A stretch of 64,000 nt of DNA from NCBI RefSeq assembly GCF_004912165.1, contig NZ_STGV01000006.1, positions 242,446 through 306,445 on the forward strand. Direction: 5' to 3'. Under the pieces are notes generated by a model that saw only the letters and a list, made by a program, of their open reading frames with translations, was not told the origin of the DNA and did not search any database. The stretch is from Peteryoungia ipomoeae (GTDB lineage: Bacteria; Pseudomonadota; Alphaproteobacteria; Rhizobiales; Rhizobiaceae). The stretch's first letter is position 1; every line of letters begins with the position of its first letter. This document shows positions 46,424 through 55,614 of this stretch, one piece after another. Position numbers and translations under genes: made by a program.

Positions 46424-47941
46424 TTACAGAAAAAAGAAGGTGTCGAAGTCCGTGAGCGGAGCTGTCCTGACAAGTTCGGCGCTGGTAACGGCACAGAGAT
46501 CGTCCTCCAATGCCTCGACTTCGGATGAGAGAGGGCGGTCGGACCGATAAAAATCGGAATGCTTGCGTGCGGTATCCTGAAGGATTTGCGCAAGGCCTGT
46601 GAGAGGCGCACGCAGGATGTCGTTACCCTGGGCAGCGAAGAGGACCTCGAGGGCAGCCATGCGTTTCAGCGCCTCGACCTGGCGTTCAAACCGCTCAACG
46701 ATCAGAGGCAGAAAAGCCGCCTCGTCTTCAATTCCGTCTGCCACGACAAGCGATTGAGGAGAAAGGGCGGAGGTCATGGACAAGACGCGCATATAAAGGT
46801 CGCCCGCCAGTTTCAGTGCCGGACCAAAGCCGGTCGCGACGGCGCCGCCCGGCACAAGATTGACGGGGAGATCGCGGCGCTTGCCGTTGACGAGGATCGA
46901 ACAGCGGTTGAACGCGTTGCGCGCGACATGCGCGAGTACGAGCTGACCGGCCTGCATGGCGATTGCCACTTCAAGCGGAAGCGAACCACCCGAGGTCAGG
47001 ACTTCGTCGCCGACGATTACCGGATTGTCGTCACTTCGGCCCGTTGCTTTGAGGATCACTTGCCCGATACGCTGAATTTCGGCGATGGCGACTCCGAAGA
47101 TCTGCGGCAACATGCGCAAACTGAGTGGATCCTGGACATGTGAGGCGTCGCTCCACAGCCAGTCGGCCGAGGTTTCCGTGAGCCACCGTCCGATCTCGGA
47201 TTGGGTATCGCAGCCGACCGTCATGGCAGATCGCCACGGCGTTCTTGCTGCACCGAGTGTGGCTGATGACATCAACGCGCTCGACATCAGCAGCCTCAAG
47301 ACTTTCGCCGCCTCGCGGATGGCTTCGGCGCTTGCGGCGTAAGCAACGCCGTTGACCGATAGGGATGCAAGGGCGTCGCGTGGCTTGAGCCGGATTGGGC
47401 TTATGCCGACCTCGGCGAAAACATCCGCCGTGCGACGGCGCAAGCCTTGATAATAGACCTCCCCTACCCCCGTCAGAACCGATCCGACCTGCCCCATCAG
47501 CCCGATATCAGCGCAACCGATCGAGCCGGTTCTGCGGACGACAGGAACCACATCCTTGTCGAGCAAGGCGGAGAATGCCTGGACGAGCTCCGGCGAGCAG
47601 CCGCTGTGGCCACTCAGTGCGGTATTGATGCGGATCGCAATTGCCTGTCGGACGGTCGGCAGTGGAAACGGCGCGCCGGTACCGAAATGGTGAGCATGGA
47701 CAAGACCGGTATTGAATTGTTCGATGTCATCGGCTGTCCAGTCGCGGTCCTTCATGGCGCCAACGCCGGTGTTGGCGCCATAGATGGTCTGCCCGCTTGC
47801 GATCGCTCTTTCGAAGGCCTGGCGACCTGCGCGGACTCTTGCCATCCCGTCCGCTGTCAGCAGACATCGGGCGCCGCTTTGCCCGATTGCATGCAGCCGC
47901 TGGAAGTCGAGAGGACGCGCGTCGAGGCGGACTGTCGTCAA
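46424..47941 (-). CDS. Aromatic amino acid ammonia-lyase homologue lacking the MIO-forming triad
   Basis: 505 residues, HutH length. Family segments: 'YGANTGVGAMKDRDW' with Tyr54, 'GSIG' (139-142), 'VQDPLSLRMLPQIFG', 'SDDNPVI', 'AVATGFG'. The cofactor-forming Ala-Ser-Gly after GSIG reads Cys143-Ala144-Asp145, so the MIO electrophile cannot form from Ser by the known route. Start is TTG at 47941 with AGGAG upstream. It is the third gene of a minus-strand group after an aminotransferase and a YitT protein. It may be a non-catalytic homologue or use other chemistry; calling it HutH would be unsafe. Confidence 0.8.
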   Translation of the reverse strand: MTTVRLDARPLDFQRLHAIGQSGARCLLTADGMARVRAGRQAFERAIASGQTIYGANTGVGAMKDRDWTADDIEQFNTGLVHAHHFGTGAPFPLPTVRQAIAIRINTALSGHSGCSPELVQAFSALLDKDVVPVVRRTGSIGCADIGLMGQVGSVLTGVGEVYYQGLRRRTADVFAEVGISPIRLKPRDALASLSVNGVAYAASAEAIREAAKVLRLLMSSALMSSATLGAARTPWRSAMTVGCDTQSEIGRWLTETSADWLWSDASHVQDPLSLRMLPQIFGVAIAEIQRIGQVILKATGRSDDNPVIVGDEVLTSGGSLPLEVAIAMQAGQLVLAHVARNAFNRCSILVNGKRRDLPVNLVPGGAVATGFGPALKLAGDLYMRVLSMTSALSPQSLVVADGIEDEAAFLPLIVERFERQVEALKRMAALEVLFAAQGNDILRAPLTGLAQILQDTARKHSDFYRSDRPLSSEVEALEDDLCAVTSAELVRTAPLTDFDTFFFL

Positions 47942-48072
47942 TGGGGGCTCCTGCCGGGAACGAAGGTCTGATCTGGCGCGATACTAGACTTCCTGACCTG
48001 CGGAAAGATCGTCATTCGCGGTGAATGTCCGCTTGGATGCGACGCAGATCTGGCGCGGAACCGGCGATTGCC

Positions 48073-48705
48073 TCAGCTGAGGCCCATGTACCGTCCTGGC
48101 TTATGATTGATTGCCAGGATCAGATTGGTGATGGCAGCACCCAGCACCGAGAGCGCCAGACGGTCTGCCGGTAGAATGACGGATGCGGCGGCCAAGATGG
48201 CGAGATCCACGCCAAGCTGAAAGTAACCGGCGCGAAGGCCAAGACGCTCTTGAAGATACATTGCCAGGATGTTGATGCCGCCGAGGCCCGTACGGTGGCG
48301 AAAGAGCATGAGGAGCCCGGTACCGATCAATCCACCCCCTATGATTGTCGCATAGAGCGGATCGAGATGCGAAAAGCTGATCCATTGAGCGTTGAATTTC
48401 GACAGAATGGAAACAAGGGCAACTGCGGTGAATGTACGGATTGCGAAGGCCCAACCCATGCGTTTGATAGCGAGGATGTAGAATGGCAGATTGACGATGA
48501 AAAATATCGGTCCAAATCCCCAGCCGCTGACATAGGAGGCAAGCAGAGCGAAGCCTGCGGTTGATCCGACGGTCAACAGGCTTTGCGCATAGATCAGCGT
48601 TCCGAGTGAGACGAACATTGTCCCCGCAATCATCGCGAGGATATCCTCATAGAGGCGATGGCGTTCTCCCCTCCCCTCGAAAAGCGCGGCATTTGTCTGT
48701 GTCAT
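48073..48705 (-). CDS. YitT-family (DUF161) integral membrane protein
   Basis: 210 residues from the ATG at 48705. Five hydrophobic helices and the YitT blocks 'AGTMFVSLGTLIYAQSLLTVGSTAGFALL', 'GPIFFIVNLPFYILA' and 'FRHRTGLGGINILAMYLQE'. Function is not established for the family; single-domain forms are often placed next to amino acid enzymes and a transporter role has been suggested. It sits 4 bases after the aminotransferase stop, so the two are co-transcribed. Confidence 0.85.
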   Translation of the reverse strand: MTQTNAALFEGRGERHRLYEDILAMIAGTMFVSLGTLIYAQSLLTVGSTAGFALLASYVSGWGFGPIFFIVNLPFYILAIKRMGWAFAIRTFTAVALVSILSKFNAQWISFSHLDPLYATIIGGGLIGTGLLMLFRHRTGLGGINILAMYLQERLGLRAGYFQLGVDLAILAAASVILPADRLALSVLGAAITNLILAINHKPGRYMGLS

Positions 48706-48709
48706 TCCA

Positions 48710-49882
48710 TCATCCGAGCAAAGGTTTAAGCACATCCGCGACGCGGTTGATTTCGGCCGCCTTCAAGCCCGCCACATTGATCCGTCCGGATACGGGCATG
48801 TAGATGCCGTGTTCATGGCGCAATGTCATTACATTTGCCTCTGAAAGCGGCAGAAGCGAAAAAATACCTTGCTGCGCAGCGATTTGTGGCGCCATTTGCC
48901 AACCTGCAGACAAAGCCTTGGCCAGCTGCCGCCTCAGGTCGTTCAACCGATAGCGCATGGCGTTCATTTCGTCTGTCCACTCCTGCCGCAGTTTCTCGAA
49001 AGTCAGGATTGTCCTGACAACGGCGGCACCGTGATCTGGTGGCATGGAATAGCTTGTACGGGCGAGAGTGACGAGATTGGAACGCGCAATCTCGGCCGAA
49101 CTCTGCGTCTCGGCCACTGCGAAAATCGCGCCGGTGCGTTCACGGTAGAGCCCGAATGATTTCGAACAGGATACGGCGATCAAGGCTTCTGGTGCGGCAG
49201 CGATGATTTGGCGCAGACCTTTTACATCCTCGTCGATCCCGGCGCCAAAGCCCTGGTAAGCGGAATCGATCAGCGGCACGAGGCGCCGTTCGGCGATGAC
49301 ATGGGCAAGCTCGCTCCATTGGGTGGATGTCAGCGTCGCCCCGGTTGGGTTATGGCAGCTTGCGTGCAGAAGAATGGCATCGCCACGCTGCGCGCTGGAA
49401 AGGGCCTTCATCACACTGGAGAAGCGAATTTCCTGCTGCTCGACATCGAAAAATTCGTGCGTTTCAATTGGTAGCCCAGTTGCGGTAAAGATGGCCGAAT
49501 GGTTGGGCCAGCTCGGGAGGCCCAGATGCAGACGCCGCGTTCCCGATCGAGACATCAATTCGGACGCTAGGCGAAGCGCCCCCGAGCCTCCAGGGGTTTG
49601 GACACCGGCATGATGCTTTCCCGTCGCTTTTCCGCAGACGAGGTCCCATAGAAGATCGAGGAATTCGGTGTCGCCTTCGGGGGCAACATAGGACTTGCTG
49701 TCCTGTGTTTCGAGGAGCAGCGCTTCCGCCGCCTTCACCGAGCGCATGACCGGCGTCGCACCGGTTTCATCACGGTATACCCCGACACCGAGATCTATCT
49801 TGTCGCTGCGTTTGTCATCCTTGAAAAGTCTGATGAGCGCGAGCAACGGATCGCTGGGCTGAGAGGCGAGTTTTTCGAACAT
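48710..49882 (-). CDS. Aromatic/aspartate-type class I aminotransferase (TyrB/AspC family)
   Basis: 390 residues from the ATG at 49882; the longer frame adds 30 residues without family match. Begins 'MFEKLASQPSDPLLALIRLFKDD', characteristic of TyrB/AspC. PLP-binding Lys lies in 'SCSKSFGLYRERTGA', with 'HASCHNPTGATLT' and 'PLIDSAYQGFG' before it. 'GRINVAGL' holds the C-terminal Arg. It transaminates aspartate or aromatic amino acids with 2-oxoglutarate. First gene of a group with YitT, the ammonia-lyase homologue and perhaps the kinase. Confidence 0.9.
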   Translation of the reverse strand: MFEKLASQPSDPLLALIRLFKDDKRSDKIDLGVGVYRDETGATPVMRSVKAAEALLLETQDSKSYVAPEGDTEFLDLLWDLVCGKATGKHHAGVQTPGGSGALRLASELMSRSGTRRLHLGLPSWPNHSAIFTATGLPIETHEFFDVEQQEIRFSSVMKALSSAQRGDAILLHASCHNPTGATLTSTQWSELAHVIAERRLVPLIDSAYQGFGAGIDEDVKGLRQIIAAAPEALIAVSCSKSFGLYRERTGAIFAVAETQSSAEIARSNLVTLARTSYSMPPDHGAAVVRTILTFEKLRQEWTDEMNAMRYRLNDLRRQLAKALSAGWQMAPQIAAQQGIFSLLPLSEANVMTLRHEHGIYMPVSGRINVAGLKAAEINRVADVLKPLLG

Positions 49883-50175
49883 TGGGGTGCCTGAGAAAGC
49901 AAATCGGAGTTGCGAGACTCTAGCAATCTCGCTCCCTAAAGTCTCTGCGCAAATCGGACTATTAGGGTTCAATAATTTCCTTGGGAAGGCACAGATTGTC
50001 TCCTAAGTTGCGAAAATGAGCATATTTTGTCTGCTCCCCCGCTTGAGGGGCATATAGCGATCATTGTCCCTGTAGGAATCACGTGCAGGTATGAAGAGCT
50101 AATTTTCCGTGAGCACCTGTCCGTGGTTGGAACGGCTGCTCGTCTGCAAGCGCTCTATCTACACTCGACGAAATG
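49883..50175. other. Intergenic region upstream of the aminotransferase gene
   Basis: About 290 bases holding the aminotransferase promoter side and the trailer of the dipeptide operon. AT-rich around 49960-50030. No further gene, repeat or RNA is evident. Confidence 0.4.
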
Positions 50176-50197
50176 AAAAGGGCGCCTTTTGGCGCCC
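50176..50197 (-). terminator. Rho-independent terminator of the dipeptide ABC operon
   Basis: Read on the minus strand, GGGCGCC and GGCGCCC arms (50191-50197 and 50180-50186) pair around an AAAA loop and are followed by TTTTCATTT. It lies 17 bases after the DppF-type stop codon. Confidence 0.75.
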
Positions 50198-50213
50198 TCC
50201 CCTCCCCTCCCCG

Positions 50214-51071
50214 TCATCCGGCGATTGCCAGCTTTCGCTTCGCCACACGCGCCCGGATGGATTCCACATCCGCCCGCGGGGTCGCGGCAAATAGCGTGCG
50301 GGTGTATTCGTGCTGCGGATCCGAAAAGACAGCGTCACGGGTGCCGTATTCGACCGCTTCGCCGAAATACATCACCATCACTTCGTCTGCGATGTATTTG
50401 ACCACAGAGAGATCGTGGCTGATGAAAACATAGGTCAGCCCGAACTCGTCCTGCAGATCTGCAAGCAGATTGAGCACCTGTGCCTGAACCGAGAGATCGA
50501 GCGCCGAGACGGGCTCATCCAGCACAAGCAGTTTCGGGTTGAGCATCAGCGCACGCGCGATGGCGATACGCTGGCGCTGACCGCCCGAGAACATGTGCGG
50601 ATAGCGGTTATAGTGCTCCGGGCCGAGGCCGACCTTGATCAGCATTTCGGTCGCACGCTCGCGCCGTTCGGCAGGGCTCATCTTGGTGTTGATGAGAAGC
50701 GGTTCGCCCAGCACGTCGCCGATCTTCTGGCGTGGGTTCAGCGATCCATAGGGGTTTTGGAAGACGATCTGAACCTTCTGGCGCATGTCCGCGGTCAGGT
50801 GTCCCGGACGCGTATCCACCTTCTGGCCATCGATCAGCAGTTCGCCGCCTGTCGGTTCGTCGATGAAGGTCAGGATACGGGCAAGAGTCGACTTGCCGCA
50901 ACCGCTTTCACCGACGATCGCGAGTGTCTTGCCCTTATCGAGCGAAAACGACACGCCCTTGACGGCGTGAACTGTTTTGGACGGCTTAAGGAAACCACCG
51001 GGGACGTGATAATCGCGTTTGATGTCGCGGATCTCGAGCATTGGGGTGCTCGTCGTGATGTCGGCGCTCAT
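50214..51071 (-). CDS. Dipeptide ABC transporter ATP-binding protein (DppF type)
   Basis: 285 residues. Walker A GESGCGKS, signature 'FSGGQRQRIAIA', Walker B 'LLVLDEPVSALD', 'VMYFGEAVEYG'. It is shorter than the 320 or so residues usual for DppF because the C-terminal oligopeptide-specific tail with Cys residues is reduced. ATG overlaps the DppD stop by four bases. Pairs with the DppD-type protein to drive uptake through the permeases in this operon. Confidence 0.9.
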   Translation of the reverse strand: MSADITTSTPMLEIRDIKRDYHVPGGFLKPSKTVHAVKGVSFSLDKGKTLAIVGESGCGKSTLARILTFIDEPTGGELLIDGQKVDTRPGHLTADMRQKVQIVFQNPYGSLNPRQKIGDVLGEPLLINTKMSPAERRERATEMLIKVGLGPEHYNRYPHMFSGGQRQRIAIARALMLNPKLLVLDEPVSALDLSVQAQVLNLLADLQDEFGLTYVFISHDLSVVKYIADEVMVMYFGEAVEYGTRDAVFSDPQHEYTRTLFAATPRADVESIRARVAKRKLAIAG

Positions 51072-51916
51072 GCGGCACCTCCCAAATCGGCGACGGTGAG
51101 GAAGTCGGAAACGGTCGTCAGGCGATCACCTGTGGCATTTTCCGGCAGAGCCGACAGCAGCGCCTTGGTGTAAGGGTTCTGCGGGTTCTCGAACAGCGAA
51201 AGCACGTCGGCTTCCTCCATCTTGCGACCCTTATATTGGACGATGACGCGGTCTGCGGTCTCGGCAACCACACCCATATCGTGCGTGATCATGATGAGGC
51301 CCATACCGGTCTCAGCCTGCAGTGTCATCAACAGATCGAGGATCTGCTTCTGAATCGTTACGTCGAGCGCCGTTGTCGGCTCGTCAGCAATCAGAAGTTT
51401 CGGATTGCAGGCGATCGCAATGGCGATCATGACGCGTTGACACTGGCCGCCCGACATCTGATGCGGAAAGTGGTTGAGTCGATCTTCCGGCGAAGGCAGG
51501 CCGACCAGCTTGAAGAGCTCGATGGCGCGGGCGCGGCGTTCGGCCTTGCCCAGCCCCATGTGCAGACGCAGGACTTCCTCAATCTGGAAGCCGACCGTGA
51601 AGCATGGATTGAGGCTGGCCACCGGTTCCTGGAAGATCATCGCCACATCCTTGCCGATCAGCTTGCGGCGGTCTGCCGGGCTGAGCTTCTGGATGTCGCG
51701 TCCCTGGAACTGCATCTTGTCGGCCGTGATTTTCGCGGTCCATGGCAGCAGGCCCATCACGGCGAGCATGGCGACCGACTTGCCGGAGCCGCTCTCACCG
51801 ACGATGGCGAGAACTTCGCCTGCGTTGACGGACATCGATACGCCGTCGACAGCCTTGAACCAGCCTGTGGAGGTCTGGAATTCGACCGTGAGATTCTGAA
51901 TGTCGAGAAGCGCCAT
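51068..51916 (-). CDS. Dipeptide ABC transporter ATP-binding protein (DppD type)
   Basis: 282 residues. Walker A GESGSGKS, 'MSGGQCQRVMIA' signature (Cys where Arg is usual), Walker B '[12 protein letters not shown]', '[10 protein letters not shown]' H-loop. 'VAMIFQEPVASLNPCFTVGFQIEEVL' matches the oligopeptide branch. The C-terminal iron-sulfur-like Cys motif of long DppD forms is not seen. Lies 2 bases downstream of the DppC-type gene stop. Confidence 0.9.
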   Translation of the reverse strand: MALLDIQNLTVEFQTSTGWFKAVDGVSMSVNAGEVLAIVGESGSGKSVAMLAVMGLLPWTAKITADKMQFQGRDIQKLSPADRRKLIGKDVAMIFQEPVASLNPCFTVGFQIEEVLRLHMGLGKAERRARAIELFKLVGLPSPEDRLNHFPHQMSGGQCQRVMIAIAIACNPKLLIADEPTTALDVTIQKQILDLLMTLQAETGMGLIMITHDMGVVAETADRVIVQYKGRKMEEADVLSLFENPQNPYTKALLSALPENATGDRLTTVSDFLTVADLGGAA

Positions 51917-51917
51917 G

Positions 51918-52826
51918 TCAGGACCTCTTCAGCTTGGGATCGAGGGCGTCACGCAGGCCGTCGCCCATAAGGTTGATGGCAAGCACGGTGATCAGGATCG
52001 CTAGACCCGGGAAGGTAACGACCCACCAGGCGCGCAGAATGAATTCGCGCGCTTCGGCAAGCATCGTGCCCCATTCGGGTGCCGGCGGCTGTGCGCCCAT
52101 GCCGAGGAAGCCAAGGGCTGCGGCATCGAGGATGGCGTTCGAGAAGGAGAGCGTTGCCTGGACGATCAGCGGCGCCATGCAGTTCGGCAGGATGGTGCGG
52201 AACATCAGGCGGAACGGCCCTGCCCCGGCCAGCCGCGCGGCGGTGACATAGTCGCGCGTCTTTTCCGTCATGACGGCTGCACGCGTCAGCCGCACAAAAT
52301 GCGGCTGCAGGACGAGCGCGATGGCGATCATACCATTGGTCAGGCCCGGGCCGAGGATTGCGACGAGAACGAGCGCGAGCAGAAGCGACGGAAATGCTAG
52401 GATGATGTCCATCAGACGCATGATCGCCGTGTCGAGCCAGCCACCGTAGTAACCGGCAAAGACGCCGATCGCGATGCCCGTCGTCAACGACAGCGTCGTG
52501 ACAAAGACGCCGATGAACAGCGAATACTGCGCGCCATAAATCAGGCGCGAGAGGATATCGCGTCCGACGGGATCCGTACCGAGCGGATAGCTCCAGTTGC
52601 CCCCTTCCAGCCAGGCTGGCGGAAGCAGCACAACGTCGCGATACTGTTCGAACGGCGAGTGCGGCGCGATGATGCTCGCAAAGGCAGCGGTGAGTACGAG
52701 GGCGACGAAGACGACGAGGCCGATGACGGCGCCGCGGTTTTCGGAGAAATAGAACCAGAACTCTGCCAGCATCTGGCGGCGCATCTGCGCCGTGCTGACG
52801 GGCTGGGTGGAAGTTATCTCTGCCAT
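51918..52826 (-). CDS. Dipeptide ABC transporter permease (DppC type)
   Basis: 302 residues, N-terminal 'RQMLAEFWFYFSENRGAVIGLVVFVALVLTAAFASIIAPHSPF' as in DppC, with 'PLGTDPVGRDILSRLIYGA' and EAA loop 'ARLAGAGPFRLMFRTILPN'. About six membrane helices. Ends 'GDGLRDALDPKLKRS'. Forms the inner membrane channel with the DppB-type protein 15 bases upstream. Confidence 0.93.
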   Translation of the reverse strand: MAEITSTQPVSTAQMRRQMLAEFWFYFSENRGAVIGLVVFVALVLTAAFASIIAPHSPFEQYRDVVLLPPAWLEGGNWSYPLGTDPVGRDILSRLIYGAQYSLFIGVFVTTLSLTTGIAIGVFAGYYGGWLDTAIMRLMDIILAFPSLLLALVLVAILGPGLTNGMIAIALVLQPHFVRLTRAAVMTEKTRDYVTAARLAGAGPFRLMFRTILPNCMAPLIVQATLSFSNAILDAAALGFLGMGAQPPAPEWGTMLAEAREFILRAWWVVTFPGLAILITVLAINLMGDGLRDALDPKLKRS

Positions 52827-52840
52827 GGGACTTTATCCTT

Positions 52841-53845
52841 CTAGTGGCGGATGCGCGGATTGATCAGGCCATACAGGAGGTCAACGATGAGATTGACGAC
52901 CATGATGATGCCCGCGATCAACAGAAGACCGCCCTGAATGACCGGGTAGTCGCGGCGGAATACGCTGTCGACCATCCATTTGCCGATACCAGGCCAGGAG
53001 AAGATCGTTTCGGTGAGGATTGCTCCTGCCAGCATGACGCCGATCTGCAGACCGATCGTGGTAATGACAGGGATCATTGCATTGCGCAGTGCATGCATGC
53101 CGACGACGCGGAATGGCGACAGGCCCTTGGCGCGCGCGGTGCGGATATAGTCCTCGGAGAGAACTTCCAGCATCGCCGAGCGGGTCTGGCGCGCAATAAC
53201 GGCAAGCGGAATGGTGGCAAGCACGATCGACGGCAGGATCAAGTGGCTGAGGGCGGAGGCAAAAGCGCCTTTCTGGCCCGACAGGAGACTGTCGATCAGC
53301 ATGAACCCCGTGACCGGTGGGAAGAAGAACATTAGCGAGATGCGCCCCGATACCGGCGTCCACTGCAGAATGCCGGAGAACAGGATCACCAGCAGCAGGC
53401 CCCACCAGAAAATCGGCATCGAATAGCCGACGAGCGCAATGCCCATCATGGTCTGGTCGAAGAAGGAGCCGCGCTTGATGGCCGCGATGATACCGGCAGG
53501 GACGCCGATGGCTACCGCGAGCAGGATCGCACAGAGCGACAGTTCGACGGTAGCCGGGAACAGGGCGAAGAACTGATCGATGATAGGGCTCTTGGAAACG
53601 ATCGACGTACCAAAATCACCCGTCAGCACGCCACCGAGATAATCGAAGTACTGCACGACGATGGGGCGATCGAGACCGAGTTGTGCGCTGATCAGCGCAT
53701 GGCGCTCGGGCGACATGACGCGCTCGCCGGAAAGGAGTGCGACGGGGTCGCCGGGCAAGAGCCGGATGAATGCGAAAGCGATGACCGAGACACCGAGGAA
53801 AGTCGGGATCAGGACGGCGAGCCGTCGCAACAGAAAGCCGAACAT
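52841..53845 (-). CDS. Dipeptide ABC transporter permease (DppB type)
   Basis: 334 residues from the ATG at 53845, giving the family start 'MFGFLLRRLAVLIPTFLGVSVIAF'. An ATG at 53881 adds 12 polar residues and cannot be excluded. 'RLLPGDPVALLSGERVMSPE' and EAA loop 'ARAKGLSPFRVVGMHALRNA' are typical, ends 'LLYGLINPRIRH'. Follows the binding protein gene after a strong hairpin at 53972-53997. Confidence 0.92.
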   Translation of the reverse strand: MFGFLLRRLAVLIPTFLGVSVIAFAFIRLLPGDPVALLSGERVMSPERHALISAQLGLDRPIVVQYFDYLGGVLTGDFGTSIVSKSPIIDQFFALFPATVELSLCAILLAVAIGVPAGIIAAIKRGSFFDQTMMGIALVGYSMPIFWWGLLLVILFSGILQWTPVSGRISLMFFFPPVTGFMLIDSLLSGQKGAFASALSHLILPSIVLATIPLAVIARQTRSAMLEVLSEDYIRTARAKGLSPFRVVGMHALRNAMIPVITTIGLQIGVMLAGAILTETIFSWPGIGKWMVDSVFRRDYPVIQGGLLLIAGIIMVVNLIVDLLYGLINPRIRH

Positions 53846-53971
53846 ATGTGTGACCTGTTGTTGTTCTCTTGAAGGGGCCATACCCAGAGGGTCGGAGCCA
53901 TCCTTAGGTTACAGGAAGCGATTTACGCTCCCGGTCGATACTGCCATTTACTGACAAGCATCAACAAAATT

Positions 53972-53997
53972 CGCCGCGGGCGCAATGGCCCGCGGCG
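53972..53997 (-). terminator. Strong hairpin between binding-protein and permease genes (attenuator or mRNA stabiliser)
   Basis: CGCCGCGGGC (53972-53981) and GCCCGCGGCG (53988-53997) are exact complements around a six-base loop. On the minus strand it starts about 18 bases after the binding-protein stop and is followed by AATTTTGTTG. In dipeptide operons such structures keep binding-protein expression above that of the permeases, which is the likely role here. Confidence 0.65.
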
Positions 53998-54015
53998 AGG
54001 ATGATGTTGGACCGA

Positions 54016-55614
54016 TTACTCGGCGATGTCGACGTTTTCGAAGGTGAAGTCGCCGAGCGGGCTCTGAACGAAGCCGGTGACTTCCTTGCGCATCGGAACC
54101 ACGGCAAGCGAGTGGTCGATGGTGGCCCACGGTGCTTCACGCTTGAAGACCGTCTGGGCTTCTTCGTAGAGCTTGGTGCGCTCTGCCTGATCCGAGGTGA
54201 CCTTGGCCTTCTTCACCAGTGCATCGAACTCTTCGTTGCACCACTGTGCACGGTTGTTGCCGCCCACGCCGTCGCAACCCAGGAGGGTGTCGAGGAAGTT
54301 GTCCGGGTCGCCGTTGTCGCCGGTCCAGCCGAGCATGACAGCGCCGTCGCGATCCTTGGCCTTCGAACGGTCGAGGTATTCGGCCCACTCGTAGGAAACG
54401 ATCTCGACGTTGACGCCGATCTTGGAGAAGTCGTCCTGCATGATTTCAGCGGCACGACGTGCATTCAGCATGTACGGACGAGAAACCGGCATTGCCCAGA
54501 TCTTCATCGACAGGCCGGTTACGCCAGCAGCTTCGAGTTCCTTCTTGGCGGCATCCAGATCGTAGGCGTCGTCCTGGGTCGCTTCGTTGTAAGACCACAT
54601 GGTCGGCGGGATCGGGTTCTTGGCCGGTGTTGCCATGCCCTGGAAGACAGCATCAACGATGGCTTCCTTGTTGATCGCTTTGTTCAGCGCCTTGCGGACT
54701 TCAGGCTTGTCGAACGGAGCCTGCGTCGTGTTGTAGGCGAGGTATGCAACGTTCAGACCTTCCTGCTCCATGACGGTCAGGGCCGGGTCGTTCTTCATGG
54801 CCTCGACGTCAGCAGCGTTCGGGAACGGCATCAGGTGGCATTCGCCAGCCTTCAGCTTCTGGAAGCGAACAGCCGCGTCAGTGGTGATTGCGAAGACGAG
54901 GTCGTCGATCTTCGGTGCGCCACCCCAATAGTCGGCATTCTTCTTGAAGCGGATTGCCGCGTCCTGCTGATAGGCGACGAAGGAGAACGGACCCGTGCCG
55001 ACCGGCATCTGGTTCAGCTGTTCGCGCTTGCCTTCAGCGTCGAGCTTGTCAGCATATTCCTTGGAGACGATCGAGGCGAACGGCATTGCAAGGTTTGCAA
55101 TGAACGGCGCTTCCGGACGGTTGAGCGTGATCTTGATGGTCAGGTCGTCTACCTTTTCCATCGACTTGATCAGGTCAGGGAAACCCATCGAGGAGGCATA
55201 TTCCCAGGCAGAACCGGCGACGTACTGGTTCCAGGGATGGTCGGCCTTGATCTGACGCTCAAGCGAGAAGATGACGTCGTCAGCGTTGAGGTCGCGGCTC
55301 GGTGTGAAGAACTCGGTGGTGTGGAACTTGACGCCCGAGCGGAGCTTGAACGTGTATTCGGTGCCGTCGGCGTTGACTTCGTAGCTTTCGGCGAGACCAG
55401 GCTCGGCCTCAGTCGTGCCCGGCGTGAATTCCATCAGACGGCTGTAGATCGGATGGGCCGAAGCGTCGAAGGTAGTACCGGCGGTGTACATGCCCGGGTC
55501 GAAGCCCTCAGGCGAACCTTCCGAGCAGTAGACGAAAGTCTTGGCGCTTGCGGCGCCCGAGAGGAACGTCGCCGCGAGCAGGGCTGCAGCAGCAAAGGCG
55601 AACTTGGTTTTCAT
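54016..55614 (-). CDS. Dipeptide ABC transporter substrate-binding protein (DppA type)
   Basis: 532 residues from the ATG at 55614 (GGGAGAC upstream). Signal peptide MKTKFAFAAAALLAATFLSGAASA then mature KTFVYCSEG. Matches DppA closely: 'CSEGSPEGFDPGMYTAGTTFDASAHPIYSRL', 'VKFHTTEFFTPSRDLNADDV', 'LGWTGDNGDPDNFLDTLLGCDG'. The Cys of YCSEG and CDGVGGNNRAQWCNEEF are as in E. coli DppA, where they support ligand binding. First gene of a complete DppABCDF set, so dipeptide (and possibly haem or 5-aminolevulinate) import is expected. Confidence 0.93.
   Translation of the reverse strand: MKTKFAFAAAALLAATFLSGAASAKTFVYCSEGSPEGFDPGMYTAGTTFDASAHPIYSRLMEFTPGTTEAEPGLAESYEVNADGTEYTFKLRSGVKFHTTEFFTPSRDLNADDVIFSLERQIKADHPWNQYVAGSAWEYASSMGFPDLIKSMEKVDDLTIKITLNRPEAPFIANLAMPFASIVSKEYADKLDAEGKREQLNQMPVGTGPFSFVAYQQDAAIRFKKNADYWGGAPKIDDLVFAITTDAAVRFQKLKAGECHLMPFPNAADVEAMKNDPALTVMEQEGLNVAYLAYNTTQAPFDKPEVRKALNKAINKEAIVDAVFQGMATPAKNPIPPTMWSYNEATQDDAYDLDAAKKELEAAGVTGLSMKIWAMPVSRPYMLNARRAAEIMQDDFSKIGVNVEIVSYEWAEYLDRSKAKDRDGAVMLGWTGDNGDPDNFLDTLLGCDGVGGNNRAQWCNEEFDALVKKAKVTSDQAERTKLYEEAQTVFKREAPWATIDHSLAVVPMRKEVTGFVQSPLGDFTFENVDIAE

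Noticed and set aside
46424..47941. Annotation as histidine ammonia-lyase
   Set aside because: The Ala-Ser-Gly cofactor triad is missing and no other hut gene is nearby.
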